From Congeria kusceri (taxonomy: Eukaryota > Mollusca > Bivalvia > Myida > Dreissenidae): a stretch of DNA of 64,000 bases. Each line of letters opens with the position of its first letter. Position 1 is the stretch's first letter. The notes under the pieces are model-generated. The model worked only from the letters and a program-made list of their open reading frames with translations, had not been told where the DNA came from and ran no database searches. The position numbers were made by a program, and so were the translations under genes. Below, in pieces: positions 1-11,784 of the stretch. Location of the stretch: assembly GCA_027627225.1 (NCBI GenBank), contig JAPFQT010000155.1:157001-221000 (forward strand). The letters run 5' to 3'.

Positions 1-566
1 TCAGACGCGGGCATCTTCAACCGCTCGCGGCTGGAGCCCGCGCTCTCGGTCTCCCCCCGCCGGACCCGCTGCCCAACGACGACCAAGACACTCCATACTT
101 CATTGTTGGGGATGACGCTTTCCCTCTCCGCACGTACCTGATGAAGCCGTACTCGCACCGCTACTGATCAAGGCAGGAGAGGATCTGCAACTACAGGTTT
201 TCTCGAGGGCGCCGCGTCGTGGAGAACGCGTTTGGGATCCTGGCCAACCGATTTAGATGCCTGCTGACCACCATGAGACTGAGGCCGGCGAACGTTAGGC
301 GTGTGGCAAAGGCGTGTCTAACCCTCCACAACATAATGAGGAGACGCTACCCACGGCTCCAGAATGCAGATCTCGACCACGAGGACGACCAGGGTCAACT
401 CCTCCCAGGGGCTTGGAGAGACAACGCTGTCATGCAAGACGTGCAGGAAGCAGGCCGCGGACCAAGGACCATTGCGGCTGGCAAGGAGCAGAGGGCCTAT
501 CTCAAGAATTGCTTTAATAGTCCTGCAGGAAGTGTCCCCTGGCAGGATTTTGCCATAGACAATTGA
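1..566 (+). pseudogene. PIF/Harbinger-type transposase, 3' part, broken
   Basis: The translation matches the C-terminal half of the DDE nuclease of PIF/Harbinger transposons, which cuts and rejoins element ends. Visible landmarks are a FNRS-type segment at the left edge, the second catalytic aspartate in VGDDAFPL near 112-135, a KPYSHRY segment, and the catalytic glutamate in VENAFGILANRFRCL starting near 219. That last stretch is the most characteristic block of the family. The gene is cut by the window edge, shifts frame near 45-55, and has an in-frame TGA at 165-167. The reading frame then stays open to the stop at 564-566, and an AATAAA lies at 680-685. It faces the MADF-like gene at 1340-3447, the usual convergent layout of transposase and DNA-binding partner in these elements. 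It is a pseudogene unless the breaks are assembly errors. Confidence 0.8.
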
Positions 567-1339
567 CATTTGTATTACATTTATGCTTGTGATAGACAAT
601 TTACTCATTCATATCTTTGCCTTCTCACATGTTTATAAATATGTTGTTTGTAAGATTTGATGAAGATGTTTTTACATTGAATAAAAAGAGTAGTTGAATA
701 AATATAAAACATTTCGTTTGTATTTTTTTGTGTATGAACACTAATAAAATGTATAGATCTCAGAAAAAAATAATTGGGTTGAAATAACACCTGTGCACTT
801 AAAACTAGGCAGAATGTTTATCATTTCCAGTCTTTGACCTTGAGGCGAAAGACAAGAAGAGGCATGGTATACATATTAAGAAAAGTCTATTTTTATTATA
901 GTTTTTACTCTTGGTATCTTTTTCTTTAGTCATTTGACCTTTAAATCGTGTGATCTTTCAATAATAATTTGACCATTCAATTATTTGACCTGTACCATTT
1001 GACCTTGTAATAATTTGATCTTTAATATTTTTCAAGTGACCTTACTTTAATCAACTTTAAGTTATTTATTTTTTCGATTTTTTTTGACCTTCAAATCATT
1101 CAGTTTTATTAAACATTATAGTCAAGTCAGACACACAAATTTCTTTTAGACCATGGATGCTTTATTACAGCATAAGACATGTAATGTGACTGAGGCATAT
1201 ATAAAACACATGTTACAAAGAGTAAATAAGTCCAGCGTAACATATAATCCATAGAACAGTTAAAGTCCTTCAGTCTCTGACGCAGCTGACTTTGATGTCG
1301 CATTGCTTCTCTGTGACGGACGTAGACCAGGGGATTCTT
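567..1339. other. AT-rich stretch between the convergent genes, with a cluster of TGACCT words
   Basis: No coding potential is seen. A polyadenylation signal (AATAAA, 680-685) suits the transposase. TGACCT, the reverse complement of the nuclear-receptor half-site AGGTCA, occurs in one orientation at 835, 935, 986, 1000, 1037 and 1085 with irregular spacing. The same word is common in other repeats of this window, so a repeat origin is as likely as a regulatory one. Confidence 0.4.
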
Positions 1340-3447
1340 CTATGTTTCCGAATGTGGTGACCGTTTCTCCGGATGTCGGATCCTCGCTGCAGAGTGTCCC
1401 ACGGGCCTCTCGTAGAGTCTGTGACACCGTCTCCACAAAAGGTCGAGGCGCGGGGGCGTGTCGAGAGAGGTGTTGAATCCAAAGGATGTACGTTGATGTG
1501 GGGTGCAAAGTGGCGAAGCATGTTGATCAGACAAGGTCCATGCTTGGTTGATCATGGAGGTGTTGCTGCCGGGTGACACTCCCAACGACAAACTTGTTCC
1601 GAAGTCCCAGGAGGTGACAGGTGGTGCGGGGCCAGACTGATCTCTGGCTGGATAGGACGTCTGAAACATTGTAACAGATAAACATTAATGTAGTGCAAAA
1701 CGAAGAATATAAGTTTTATGCATAAAATGTTCATGTTACAAAATAACTGCTATAAGATGTACTATACAATGTCAAAAGCAAAGAAAAAAAATACCTGTAC
1801 TTGTGCAAACTGCTGATGCTGCTGCTGCTGCGCACGCGCAGGGTGCGCGGTGAAGGGCAGGAACTGCGGCGCCGGCTGGAAGGCCTGGGGTTGTTGCTGT
1901 TGTGGCTGTGGCTGTAACTGCGGCTGCGGCTGCTGGGCGTCCCTGATGTACCGCATGGCCAGGTTGAACGAGTCGGCCTGGTAGTCCCGGTAACGCGCCT
2001 CGGGTATCTCGCTCTGCACCGATACCAGCCACTCTGCCCAGGCCGTCCGCTCCACCTTCTGGGCTGCAATTGTGGTCTGCACCTGTGAACAGAACATGTA
2101 ACATTGCATTTAATTGTAAATAACAAATACAAGTTTGCATGTTGTAATGTAATGTAAGTATAAGACAATGCTCAAGGTTGCAAGTGTATAGTCATGTATT
2201 TACCTTCTGTTCAGCCTCCTTGGTCTCCTTGGCACTCTTCTCTAAGTAGTGCACCAAGACTTCCGACAACCCCTTCTTGGACGACTTAGACGCGGATGGC
2301 TTTTTCGTCTCTGCAATCGCCACTACCGAAGTGCTGGGACCCAGCTCATCTGCCACTGACATGTTGTCACCCGACTCCGACTCGTCACCACCATCAGCGC
2401 CTCCGACCTGAAGCATAAGCAAGCAAAAATGTAATTTGAGTTGTGTGCAAGAATGGATAAGGTAAGAATGCATAAGGTAAGAATGGATAACAATTGCATT
2501 TTTACAATTATTCGCAATTGTTGTGCAAGAGTTTATGTAATGGTAAGAATGCATAAGAATGCATAAGATGAATGGATAAGAATTGCACTAAGACAAACAT
2601 TACTGTAGTGCAAAAGAAGAATAAAATAAGAATGAATAAGAATATCACAACTCGACACATTCTACGTGCAGATGCTTACCTTTCCGCATGTCTCCGACTG
2701 TGTCCGAGGCTTGTGGTAGGGGTCTAGGAATGCGTACGCTTCCAACTTGAAACTCTGGAGAGGGGTCATCCTCTTCCCGCCACCTGATCCGCTTTTCTTC
2801 TTGGTATCTTTCATCAGCTTGTGGTGGTCGGTCCTCATGGAAACAAAATGGCGCTTGATGGCCGCGGCTGAAACACACGAAAAAAGAGGAAAATGAACAT
2901 AAGGACATTTAAAAGAAACATTTGTAATTGAAAACTTATTCAAAAACTTTTACAATTATTCACAATTGTCATATAAGGGATACTGTATAAAGGGCTCACC
3001 AGATAGGCCAATTTCCCTGCCGAATTCCGTCAGCTTCATGTCTCGTAGTTGAGTGATTTTGTAGTTTGGGTCGGCCAGGTCATAGAACATGGGCATGCCC
3101 TCGAACCAGCTGGCTATCGTCTTCAGGGTGTCCATCGATAATTCTTCTAATGGCATCCCCACACGCTGTCTCTTGTTGGAGCCGGTGATTGACGAGGTAG
3201 TGGAGGCTTGCGATGCGTTGTCTTCGAAATCTTCTTCATGTTCGATGGTGAGATCAGTGTCTGTGCTTTCTGGACCCTGTTCCGGTCTCTTACGCGGTGA
3301 CATCCTGGTCGTTGCTTTGGTTGGCTTCTTTGGCGCCTTGCCCTTGTCACTAGACTTGCCCTTGCCACTCGCCTTGCCCTTCCCATTCGCTTTGCCCTTG
3401 TCACTCCCCTCTGGTGGTTCCTTGATATCTTTGTGCGGTCGTGGCAT
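1340..3447 (-). CDS. MADF/Myb-SANT-like DNA-binding protein, five coding exons (Harbinger partner type)
   Basis: Five coding exons join in phase with GT-AG borders: 3447-3000, 2867-2680, 2407-2204, 2082-1795 and 1660-1340, giving 482 residues. The ATG at 3447 follows a probable 5'UTR splice acceptor (polypyrimidine tract then CAG at about 3460). Residues about 1-90 are a lysine, glycine, serine and proline-rich basic tail. Residues about 110-215 look like a MADF or Myb/SANT-like domain (ASWFEGMPMFYDL, YKITQLRDMKLTEFGREIGL, then IKRHFVSMRTDHHKLMKD after the first intron). An acidic and serine-rich linker, a second helical segment (VERTAWAEWLV) and a Gln/Pro-rich run follow. The perfect phase across four introns argues that it is or recently was functional. 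In Harbinger elements such a protein binds the ends and carries the transposase to the nucleus. A domesticated host gene is possible. The last exon has no recognisable domain. Confidence 0.72.
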
Positions 3448-3504
3448 TGTTGTTGTCTGCTGAAAGAAAATTGTACATGTGAAAATTGACGCGCTTATAA
3501 AGGC

Positions 3505-3970
3505 CCAGCGATGCATCGCTAATCAAAGACCGATGTTCGAGCGGTAATCGGCCGATGTATATTACATCGCTCATACATTGGTTAACATCGTTCGTACATC
3601 GGTCGTACATCGTTCGACTATGGGCCAATGTTTGGTAGAACATCGACCGATGATCGGCCGATGTCTGTTGCCCACCACTCACCCCCGATGATCTCAGATT
3701 CAACGGTTACTGGACGATGCTCGGCCATACATCGGCCGATCCTTGAAAGATGTTTAAAGGATGGGTTGCCGATAAGGAGCGATTTGGGGCATCGGTGGGG
3801 ACATCGCTGATTTTTAACTACAACTTATTTTCTCCCGATGACCCCAACCGATTCGCCTGATGGCCTCAGTCACCGTCCGATTACTATGGGTGTCCGGCCG
3901 GCAGCCAGCCATTTTTATCAAAAAACGCATCGGTTGCCCATCGTATACCCCATCGCTGGATAATGTAACT
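3505..3970. repeat. Dense CATCG/CGATG word cluster, possible subterminal region of the Harbinger unit
   Basis: About twenty CATCG or CGATG words, often extended to ATCGGCCGATG palindromes, fall in roughly 460 bases just upstream of the MADF-like gene, in both orientations. The patch is richer in G+C than its surroundings. Clusters of short words near element ends commonly serve as transposase or partner-protein binding sites. That role is inference; no terminal inverted repeat was identified. Confidence 0.5.
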
Positions 3971-5024
3971 GATACTTTACCCAGAATTCCTAATATTTCC
4001 AAACGATCGGAGTAAGAAATCAAAATGGCCGAAATGAACGAAATTGAAGGAAATAAATACTAGTCATGATATCTGATGAAAAGCCTTCACACAGTCATAA
4101 GTAATACAATGATATATTTGCCAAAATATGTATACAACATGTATATTGTGAAAAAACACACAAGCACTATACTGAAATGAGGATACTCAACACATCAATA
4201 TTTCAACACATTTAAACTTATTATTAACATATTTGTAGATCTGCCTCTTCAGCTATTTGGAGATAAATACAATGTAAATCTTTAAATTAATTTTGTAATA
4301 TCTCCTATAATCTGTATCTAGCCTTTTACATGAATTATACTTAAATACTTTTAACCTTTATCTGAAGTTGGGCCCATGTAGATTATTATAAAAACATTGC
4401 TTGTTAAATGTGTGTCCTCTTCAGAATAACAAAAACAAAATAAGGATTAACTTGCATTTCCTATCAAAAACATAAACAGAGTACAGAAAACAACTCCTGA
4501 AAATATGCAAGTATTTCACACTAAAAATATGCATGTATTTCACGCTAATTAAATATAGTCAGCACTCTTTTACTACCATCATTTAAAAATTGGCATTCTT
4601 ATTAAAATACCCCGTTTAGTGCCTCTAATATGATTCCGATTCAGACTCATCAACCCTTCACGATGACGTGTACAATTTGTCAAATATGTGTGATGTCATC
4701 GAATCTATTCTGGGTCAGTAGACGTGTAGAAATCATGAAGTGTACATCGGAGAATTGAAGAAGCAAATTTTGATAACTTTATACTTGAATTTTCGTTTAA
4801 AGTATGGCTATATATATGCGTTGATCTATATTCATAGATGAATGTCCGCCATGTTTGCTGTGGTTAAAATACTCTTACCAAGGTAAACTAGGTGGGTAAA
4901 AATATACATCGGTAAGTGCCTGGTTAATTTTTTGGAAATTGTTTATACAAACCGTTTTACCTATGGTAGGGTTCAGGTACTGCGGTATCATTGTTTACCG
5001 CGGTAAGAAATGTTTATACAATTG
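3971..5024. other. Non-coding AT-rich stretch
   Basis: No gene or recognisable element was seen. GGTAA/TTACC words become frequent from about 4870, leading into the repeat that begins near 5025. Confidence 0.4.
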
Positions 5025-7660
5025 GCTGCAGGACGGTCCTGGACATTACCGAAATGATCCATAGTGGTTGATTGGTGGTACCGTGTTGATAGCGGTTGGA
5101 TCGGTAGTGTTACAGTGTTAATTATATCATGCATTGTTCTCCAGGGTCCGCGTGAATAAATCGTCAAGGGGACCGACGACGCGAATGTCGACGCTTTTTA
5201 CGTAAATTCCTTCCTATCTCCCCAGATCAAGGTCCCTCTTTGTCCGGTATTATCCTGGATGGTTCTTGTGTAATCCATCGTTTGTGTGACTGTAGCTTCA
5301 GACAGGTTGTCGGAGAATGTCATGTAGCTGCAGAAAACTACGGTTGAAATGCATGGCAGTATGTTGAAACTGTGAGGAAGATTGTTATCACCAAGTCGAG
5401 ATTTCTGACTATTAAGCCAAGTAAACATATACAGGTACGAGGGTTGTCCCAAAAATAGCGTATACTTTGTTAAAACAAAAAATGATATCATGATATTATT
5501 TGCTTCAGCGTGTGCATATGTAAAACCTGTATTTTTTACATCTGCATAATATATGTGAGTCATATAATCATATGTTTCTATGAAAATATGTGAATTTCAA
5601 ATGAAATGTAAAGCTTTGCGACCCACACTGTTTAATTTTAGGTATAATGACAGCCTACATAAAATACAATTTGGATCCTTTATTCAGACCATTCTGTGCT
5701 GAAAACTAAATTGTCCTAACTCCATCACTTTGGTGTATCAATAACAGATGTTTTAATTTAGTTATATCTCTATATAGTGGTTTCTATGGCGGAATTTTTG
5801 TAACATATGGTTCAGCATTGAGATGGAATCGGACGTGAAATGATTTCATCGGACCACAGATTGGTAATACCAATTTACTGCGTTGAGCGCAAATGACACC
5901 GAGACAAACAATACAGCAAATACAATCACCAGAAATACACATGGCGTTGTTTTTCAAGCGGCAAAATATGTTTTCAACTAGATAGACTGACAGCAAAATG
6001 GTAAAAAGACAATATCTATTATGTTGAACAATCAAGTCAATGGGATGGTAACATATGGTGATGGAAATACGAGGACACATCAATAATGATGCGAACCATC
6101 CTTTAGGAACTGCTGTAGGACCTTCATTTATTTTTTGTTTAAAAAATACGGTAATAGGTAGGGATTATTTTTTCTGGTAAATAGTCAACTTTTAGATTCT
6201 AAAATTAAATGAATATTCAAAACGTATCGGTAATATCCTTAAACGTTGTTTTGAAGTGGATGCTATCAAAACAAAACATATATCCAAAAAAAAAAATAAT
6301 TATTGGAAGAAAGTAAAAAAAAAATATCTGACCCACTCAATAAAATGTTCTAGGGTCGGGTCATTTTTAAGGATAGCTCGGGTAACCTGAAACAAACATA
6401 TTTTTGTTTTACACCTTATTACCTTTACCCTTAATAGAGTGTGGCCTGTCCATCAGACCTTATATTTTGGACATGGTGAATATTAAATTTGGTTAATATG
6501 AAATACATTAGCGTGCGTGCGTGACATACTCATCCATATCATATTTCAGAAATAAATAAGTGGTTGTTTTGCCCGTACTTTTTACATTTGACCTTAAGGT
6601 ATGACCTTTAATGATGACCTATACTATTGATTTAGTGATGCAGTATATGTCATCCCACTTTATAATACTATTAGTAGTATATAATAATACGTATCTAGAA
6701 ACCTATGTGCAGGTGGATTATATATAGCAAATTGTCCATATTTGGCCTCATTTTCTTCATGTGACCTCTGGAGATGACCTTGACCTTGAACGTAGAGTCC
6801 AAAGTTTGGCATGAATATCTTAATCTTATAATTACAAACATGTATTCATGTTTATTTGAAATAACCTTTGACGGTTTGGAAATCATGCAATTATTCCGGA
6901 AATCCTCATTCAAATTATCCAAAAAAACTTAAATGCCCCCCCCCCCCCTTTTTCCGGACCGGAACTTCTGGGAACTTCGTGGTTTACAAAAGCTGATGCT
7001 ATTTTCGAAAATCATTTCTGTGTACAGGTCTAATCTGAACTTTCTTGACTATTAGGATTCTCCAGACGCTAATTGATGCGTGTGTATTAACACAGCTTTA
7101 ACGCGCGCTGTTTTTAGAATGATTCTCCTGTCGGAGTTGTACTCGCTAGAATTAATTCACGGAGGCGACAGTCGGTTACAGCGTACAATAATATTTTTAC
7201 ACAATGATAAAATAATAGGAAATATACGCTCAATCAAATTTGCTAATATTGGTTGCACTTATTTATCAGAAAAATACCAGAAATCTACCACTTTATATTT
7301 TGTGCTTGCGTGCACAACAGGCAACATTGTACGTTTTGACTGACTGTCGTCCCCGTGAATTGTAGCATTGTGATTGCTATTTATAGAGCGCGCCGATTAT
7401 GTAGGCTAAACAATATAGTTATTTCATTTGAGAATGAATGTAACATTCTGAATATGACATACAATAAGTAAAATTGTTCATAATTATGTTCATTTCTAGA
7501 GTGTATGTCGAAGATATGTTTATAACTTTAATTTAACCGCTTATGTAAACAATTATTAAATTATTAATCCCCAAAAGTATGCAACAGTTATTGTTATACG
7601 TTAAACCATTGTTTGAATTTTGCATTCCCTAAAATGAAAAAAATTGCCCAATTCTGTTTG
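5025..7660 (+). repeat. Left arm of a long inverted repeat (partner 60430-62690)
   Basis: Read on the opposite strand, long parts of this segment match 60430-62690. Landmarks are the block at 5200-5400 (CTACATGACAT, CTACAGTCACA, GGAATTTACGTAA) matching 62435-62625; 6331-6420 matching 61880-61970; the poly-C run at 6934 with flanking CGGACCGGAACTTCTGGGAAC matching the poly-G run near 61360; 6705-6800 matching 61510-61610; and TTTGCATTCCCTAAAAT at 7618 matching 60460. Similarity by eye is about 75-85 percent with indels. The arms also share AGGTCA-type direct repeats. Short open frames inside (5198-5563 on -, 7080-7343 on +) are not conserved as protein between arms, so it is treated as non-coding repeat. 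The region near 5450 also has an ACGAGGGTTGTCCC stretch like a mariner end. Confidence 0.75.
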
Positions 7661-8539
7661 AATTCAATTTTCCTGCTGCATAATTATCGCAAGAAATCCG
7701 GGTCAAATGTGATCTTAGACAGCTACGCCGAAAAATTCATATATCTACAGTCTGTGATCATGTGTAACGTTTCGTTCAATAAATATAATGAAATAGTAGC
7801 AACTGCGGTATATTTATGTTACACGCCTGTACTAAATATTGCTTGGATGTGTTCCATCCAACGTCAGTTATAAAAGATGTTAAGAAATGTTTTCTAAGAT
7901 TAAAACCAACGTACACATGTCGCATTAAACATGCGGAAAGCTGGAAAGGCAGTGGCATTTTTCAGTTAGCGGATAGCACATTTCGAAAATGAACTGTATA
8001 CATATTATTATTAAATGAAGCATTTTCCTTTAGATAAAATGCATGTATCACCTATCAAAATACTATAACACACATTCAACAAACTGAAGTTAAAGGAGCA
8101 AAAGTGTAGGCAAATAAAGTAACAACAATTATCAACATGCATACTAGAGTGTTGACCCATTTACACTTCTATATGTTTTTCGTATATTAATAATGTTTTA
8201 ATCGAGGTATGAATCACTTTTGACTTATGCCTTTGCATACAGTTCCCCTAAACGCCCATTGGAATAACTACTATTATACATTATCTCTAGTCAACAGTCA
8301 ATAGTGGCATCGTTAGTACTGTTACTTTGTAATCCTTCACAACGAATAACAACATCATTCGTGTTTATTCCACTTTAAATCATTGAGTGGAAGCTGGTTA
8401 ATTTTTGTGGATAGACATTTTTTAGTCAATAGAGAACAATGACATTGCTTTCACCAAATTAAAATATATATATTTAAATCAAATATACTTAAATATGTAT
8501 TTCGAACACACTTTTATTCACCCATATACGTATTGACCT
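7661..8539. other. Non-coding AT-rich stretch
   Basis: The inverted-repeat homology ends near 7660. No gene, splice-linked frames or clear repeat were recognised from here to the array that starts near 8540. Confidence 0.4.
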
Positions 8540-9170
8540 AAATTCATAGTGCAAGATACCAACATAACTCTAGCAAAACGCAAACTAAATAATGCAATAT
8601 ACGAATAGGAAATATAAAAAAATAACGTAATATAAACATAATAATACAGTATACAAAAATGAACTCCAGAAAAAAAACTAGTAACAAATGATAAATTATA
8701 CCAAAATTAACTCTTGTTGCAAAACCCAAAAGATAAATGATACAAACATGAATTATAAAAAAAAAAAAAATGATACAGCCAGGAACTCTTTTCAAAGCGC
8801 AAATAACAAACGATACAGTAAACAAACATGAAATCTTGGAGAAGAAACGCAAAAAAATAAATAAAACTATATTAACACAGGAAGTCTAGTAAACTATAAA
8901 ACCAAATGGTGCACTATACTAAAAGTAACTCCAAAACGACACAATAAATTATGCATTCTACAAAAATAACTAACAAATAAAAAAAAAAAAAGATGTTTCA
9001 AAACAATCAGAAACTCTACCAAGACGCTAAAATGATGCAATATAGAATTAGGAATTCTAACAAACTTTAAAAAAGTTAAGAATGCATGAATTCTAAGAAA
9101 ACGCAAAAATATATACAATGCAATTTACAAAGTGAAACTTAGCAAAAAGTAAATCCACCAGTGACTTTTA
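8540..9170. repeat. Degenerate tandem array 1, about 50-60 bp unit, 3' of the OLD copies
   Basis: The segment repeats a loose unit of the form AACTCTAGCAAAACGC, then a run of A, then ATGATGCAATATACAAACA. Roughly ten to twelve copies are visible with strong decay and poly-A expansions. The same unit recurs at 11785-12365, in the equivalent position relative to the second OLD-family copy. The open frames on - here are only the complement of this A-rich repeat. Confidence 0.6.
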
Positions 9171-9539
9171 AGTGAACTATATTTAAAAACCATTTCACAT
9201 AAAGTAACACATGTAAATATAAACTGTAGAAGAATATTTCTCTTGATTCATCATTTAACCAGCATGTTCAGTATCTACAGACATATGTAGCATTTCCTAA
9301 AACATAATGTACAGCATCGGTATATTCTAATGAGAACATTTAAGTATGTGTTTGTAATGCATATGCATCAACGCGGAGATAAATAGGCACAATTTCTTAA
9401 TTTAAGGCAAATGATATACTGTGTGTATAGTATACATTCCAATGTTGCTTTTTTAGACTGATATAGTATAGAGTAACACTGCAACAATTATTGCTTAGCA
9501 ATTTTATAAATTAATGTTTGTGTCTTAACAGATGTTTAT

Positions 9540-10100
9540 ACATAATATAAACACTGCGTCTGCAGGAGAGAATATCTTATTAACATCCTACTGTCCTTTT
9601 TTTCAATAAAGCGACCAATTGTGTAACTAACACAACGCAATGTGAAGACCACGAAAAAACAATAGCACACAAAACAAATAGAATTAAAACTTGCCTTTGA
9701 ACGGTCAATACAAACTATTAGGAGTTGAAACCAGTTGAAAAGCATGCTGAACCTCACACTTGGCAGCAGTATTAATCACAATGCACGCCAATACAAATAA
9801 AAATTAACACAAAAGCATTGCAATTTAAAATAAAAAATTAACAAAAGAGATTAGTTAATTTAATTGAATAACAATTTAATTTCGCAATGGCTGAACGTTT
9901 ACCAGAGTAATAAAATAGCAACGTGCTGACGCTCTAAGAAAATGGAATAGAAACGAGAATCATCTTTATCTCTTCTTGTTAACAAGAGTTCCAGACATAG
10001 CGTCGTATAGTAGATATCACATCAAGATAATAGCCTAAATAAAGATTACACAAATGTACAATGAACTCAAAGAATTAACCCGCGTTAATAGAATGCGTTA
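9540..10100. repeat. OLD 3'-flank repeat, copy 1
   Basis: Shared blocks include CTTATTAACATCC, GCGACCAATTG, ACACAAAACAAATAGAATTA, GAACGGTCAATACAAA, AACCTCACACTTGGC and AAGCATTGCAATTTAAA. The same ordered blocks occur at about 12600-13180 and 40340-40900 on the same strand. The stretch at 9171-9539 before it and at 10101-10813 after it is non-coding. The latter shows patchy similarity to 13200-13980, downstream of the intact OLD gene. Confidence 0.65.
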
Positions 10101-10813
10101 AAATACGTTCTAAATAAAATTTAATGATACGATAGTAATACACCAGCCTGAAGTTATCTTTTTTACTTTTGAAAAAATTAAAAAAGTATGTTGCATAAAA
10201 AAGCATCATTCTAGTTAAACTGAACAAATATATTCAATAATTAATCGATAATCATAATTTAAGCAGCATTGACATAAAAAGCAGCTAAGATCTTACTTTT
10301 TTTTTCTTATGGTAATGAATTGTTTTTTTGTTTTTTTGTACAAAATTGTACATATTTTGATCAACACCAAGAACAATATCAAAAACAGAAACAATATGAG
10401 TTTCACCGGCAGAATCTGCAAATCCATTTTTTACAAGAGCTTACGACATTCAGATCAAAAGTACGTCACGCTTTGCACTCGGACTAAATTACCTGTATGA
10501 ACAATCGTGTTATTTTAATGCCATGCAAGAGGCAAACGTGTTTTTACAAATATCAATTATTTTTTTACAGACGCCATAGACTTAAATCAAGTTCAAATTT
10601 TCAAATAATGTTTATTAATACTGTAACACGATAAATTATTTCAAATATAGACTGGTGTTTTTACATATAATATGTTTTAATGACAATTGGAAAACCGGTG
10701 TATATGCCCTTTTAAGCAGTTATTAGTTAATTGCCTACATTTGGATTTCGAACATTCCGTCAATGAAAAATCAACAGAACACAGAAATTCATTTGCCAAT
10801 TTCATTGAAAGAG

Positions 10814-11610
10814 TTAAGTCTTCGATGCACCAGTTACAAGGTTTTGTTTCGAAATAAAATCGAAATTGGAAAGAAAATCCACCAAACGGCGAATATCTTG
10901 GTGTGGTGCACGACTGAGCAAAGCGGCTACACACTTTCGTATGTCAGTTTGTGTGATGTCCTCATGTAAAAACAGCTTGTTTCTGTTATTTATTTTCTCG
11001 ATATAAATAATATCTAGATCATCATGTCTTTTCGACACAGCTTTAACCATGTCCTCAATGGTACCATCTGACCAGTAAAAACAATCTGTATCAACATCTG
11101 TGCGTGACGTTTGTTCTTCGCTGGACAGATGTTCTTTTTGGTCAGCTGATTTCGTATTTTTACTTGCAGCGTCTTTGTCTAGCACGAATCTGACGGGCAA
11201 ACCCATGTTGTTACATACGTCGCGACACAATCTAGTGAATGAGTGACAGTTCATCTTGGATATCGTAAGATCTGAAAACATCATACTCCTTTTGTCTTTA
11301 GATAGCCTTAGATCCCTGTAATATTCGTCGGTTTCAATGTTTGATAGCAGCAAATTAACCATTTCCTGTAGAAACAACAAATCACTTTCCCCTTCACAGA
11401 ACAGCACTCTTTTTGCGAAGAATATATTTGAAAAGTTGTCATTTGTCATTATTCTTATTGTCTTAATATCATCGCAAACATCGCCCATACAAATAACATT
11501 GCAAGTGTATACATTTCTGCTAAATCTGTAACAGTTTGACAGAGTCCAGGGTGTTAGGAATGTTGTATTGTGAGTGGTGAGTATCACAACTTTGCCTGTT
11601 CTCTCTACAG
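10814..11610 (-). pseudogene. OLD-family copy truncated to switch histidine plus TOPRIM domain
   Basis: The frame, 257 codons from 11587 with open sequence back to about 11607, aligns with residues from about 441 to the C-terminus of the intact OLD-family protein at 14101-16167. It keeps the switch-histidine segment (ILTTHNTTFLTPW), the TOPRIM glutamate motif FCEGESDLLFL, the acidic pair in FVLDKD and the distal WSDGTIEDM block. It lacks the whole ATPase front: no Walker A, signature or Walker B. At the 5' end the homology stops abruptly in CTGTTCTCTCT and continues into an unrelated 160-bp patch. No upstream ATG was found, so translation is doubtful, yet the frame is still open and all TOPRIM acids remain. 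Most of it is only moderately similar to the intact copy (roughly half identical at protein level in the last 170 residues), while the first 100 or so bases are identical. Confidence 0.8.
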
Positions 11611-11611
11611 G

Positions 11612-11771
11612 CGGTCACTAGTTCGTCGTTAAAGGGTCCATACTATGTTCTCGATTTTCCATGTCCATGTCAACACTAATCAAGTTTTGAGCATGCTCAA
11701 AACCGTCACATGTCCTCCACGTCCACAAAGACACAAGTAGGTCCCCGCTGCGTATCCCTCGGTACTAATCA
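11612..11771. repeat. 160-bp patch duplicated from inside the element at 17103-17823
   Basis: The stretch beginning CGGTCACTAGTTCGTCG and ending GTACTAATCACG is near-identical to 17576-17736; only one mismatch was noticed (AAAGGG versus AAACGG). Neither end coincides with an end of that element. It sits exactly between the broken OLD frame and the second tandem array, as filler sequence at a rearrangement junction would. Confidence 0.85.
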
Positions 11772-11784
11772 CGCAAAATATCGT

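Noticed and set aside
1762..2140. Alternative frames over the Gln/Pro-rich exon
   Set aside because: Only the frame in phase with the neighbouring exons makes a continuous protein; the others are shadows of the low-complexity sequence.
5198..5563. 121-codon open frame on -
   Set aside because: It lies in the long inverted-repeat arm. The matching DNA in the other arm does not keep the frame, so protein coding is not conserved.
8544..9118. Hydrophobic open frames on -
   Set aside because: They are the complement of an A-rich degenerate tandem repeat, which yields Phe/Leu/Ile-rich translations that mimic membrane segments.
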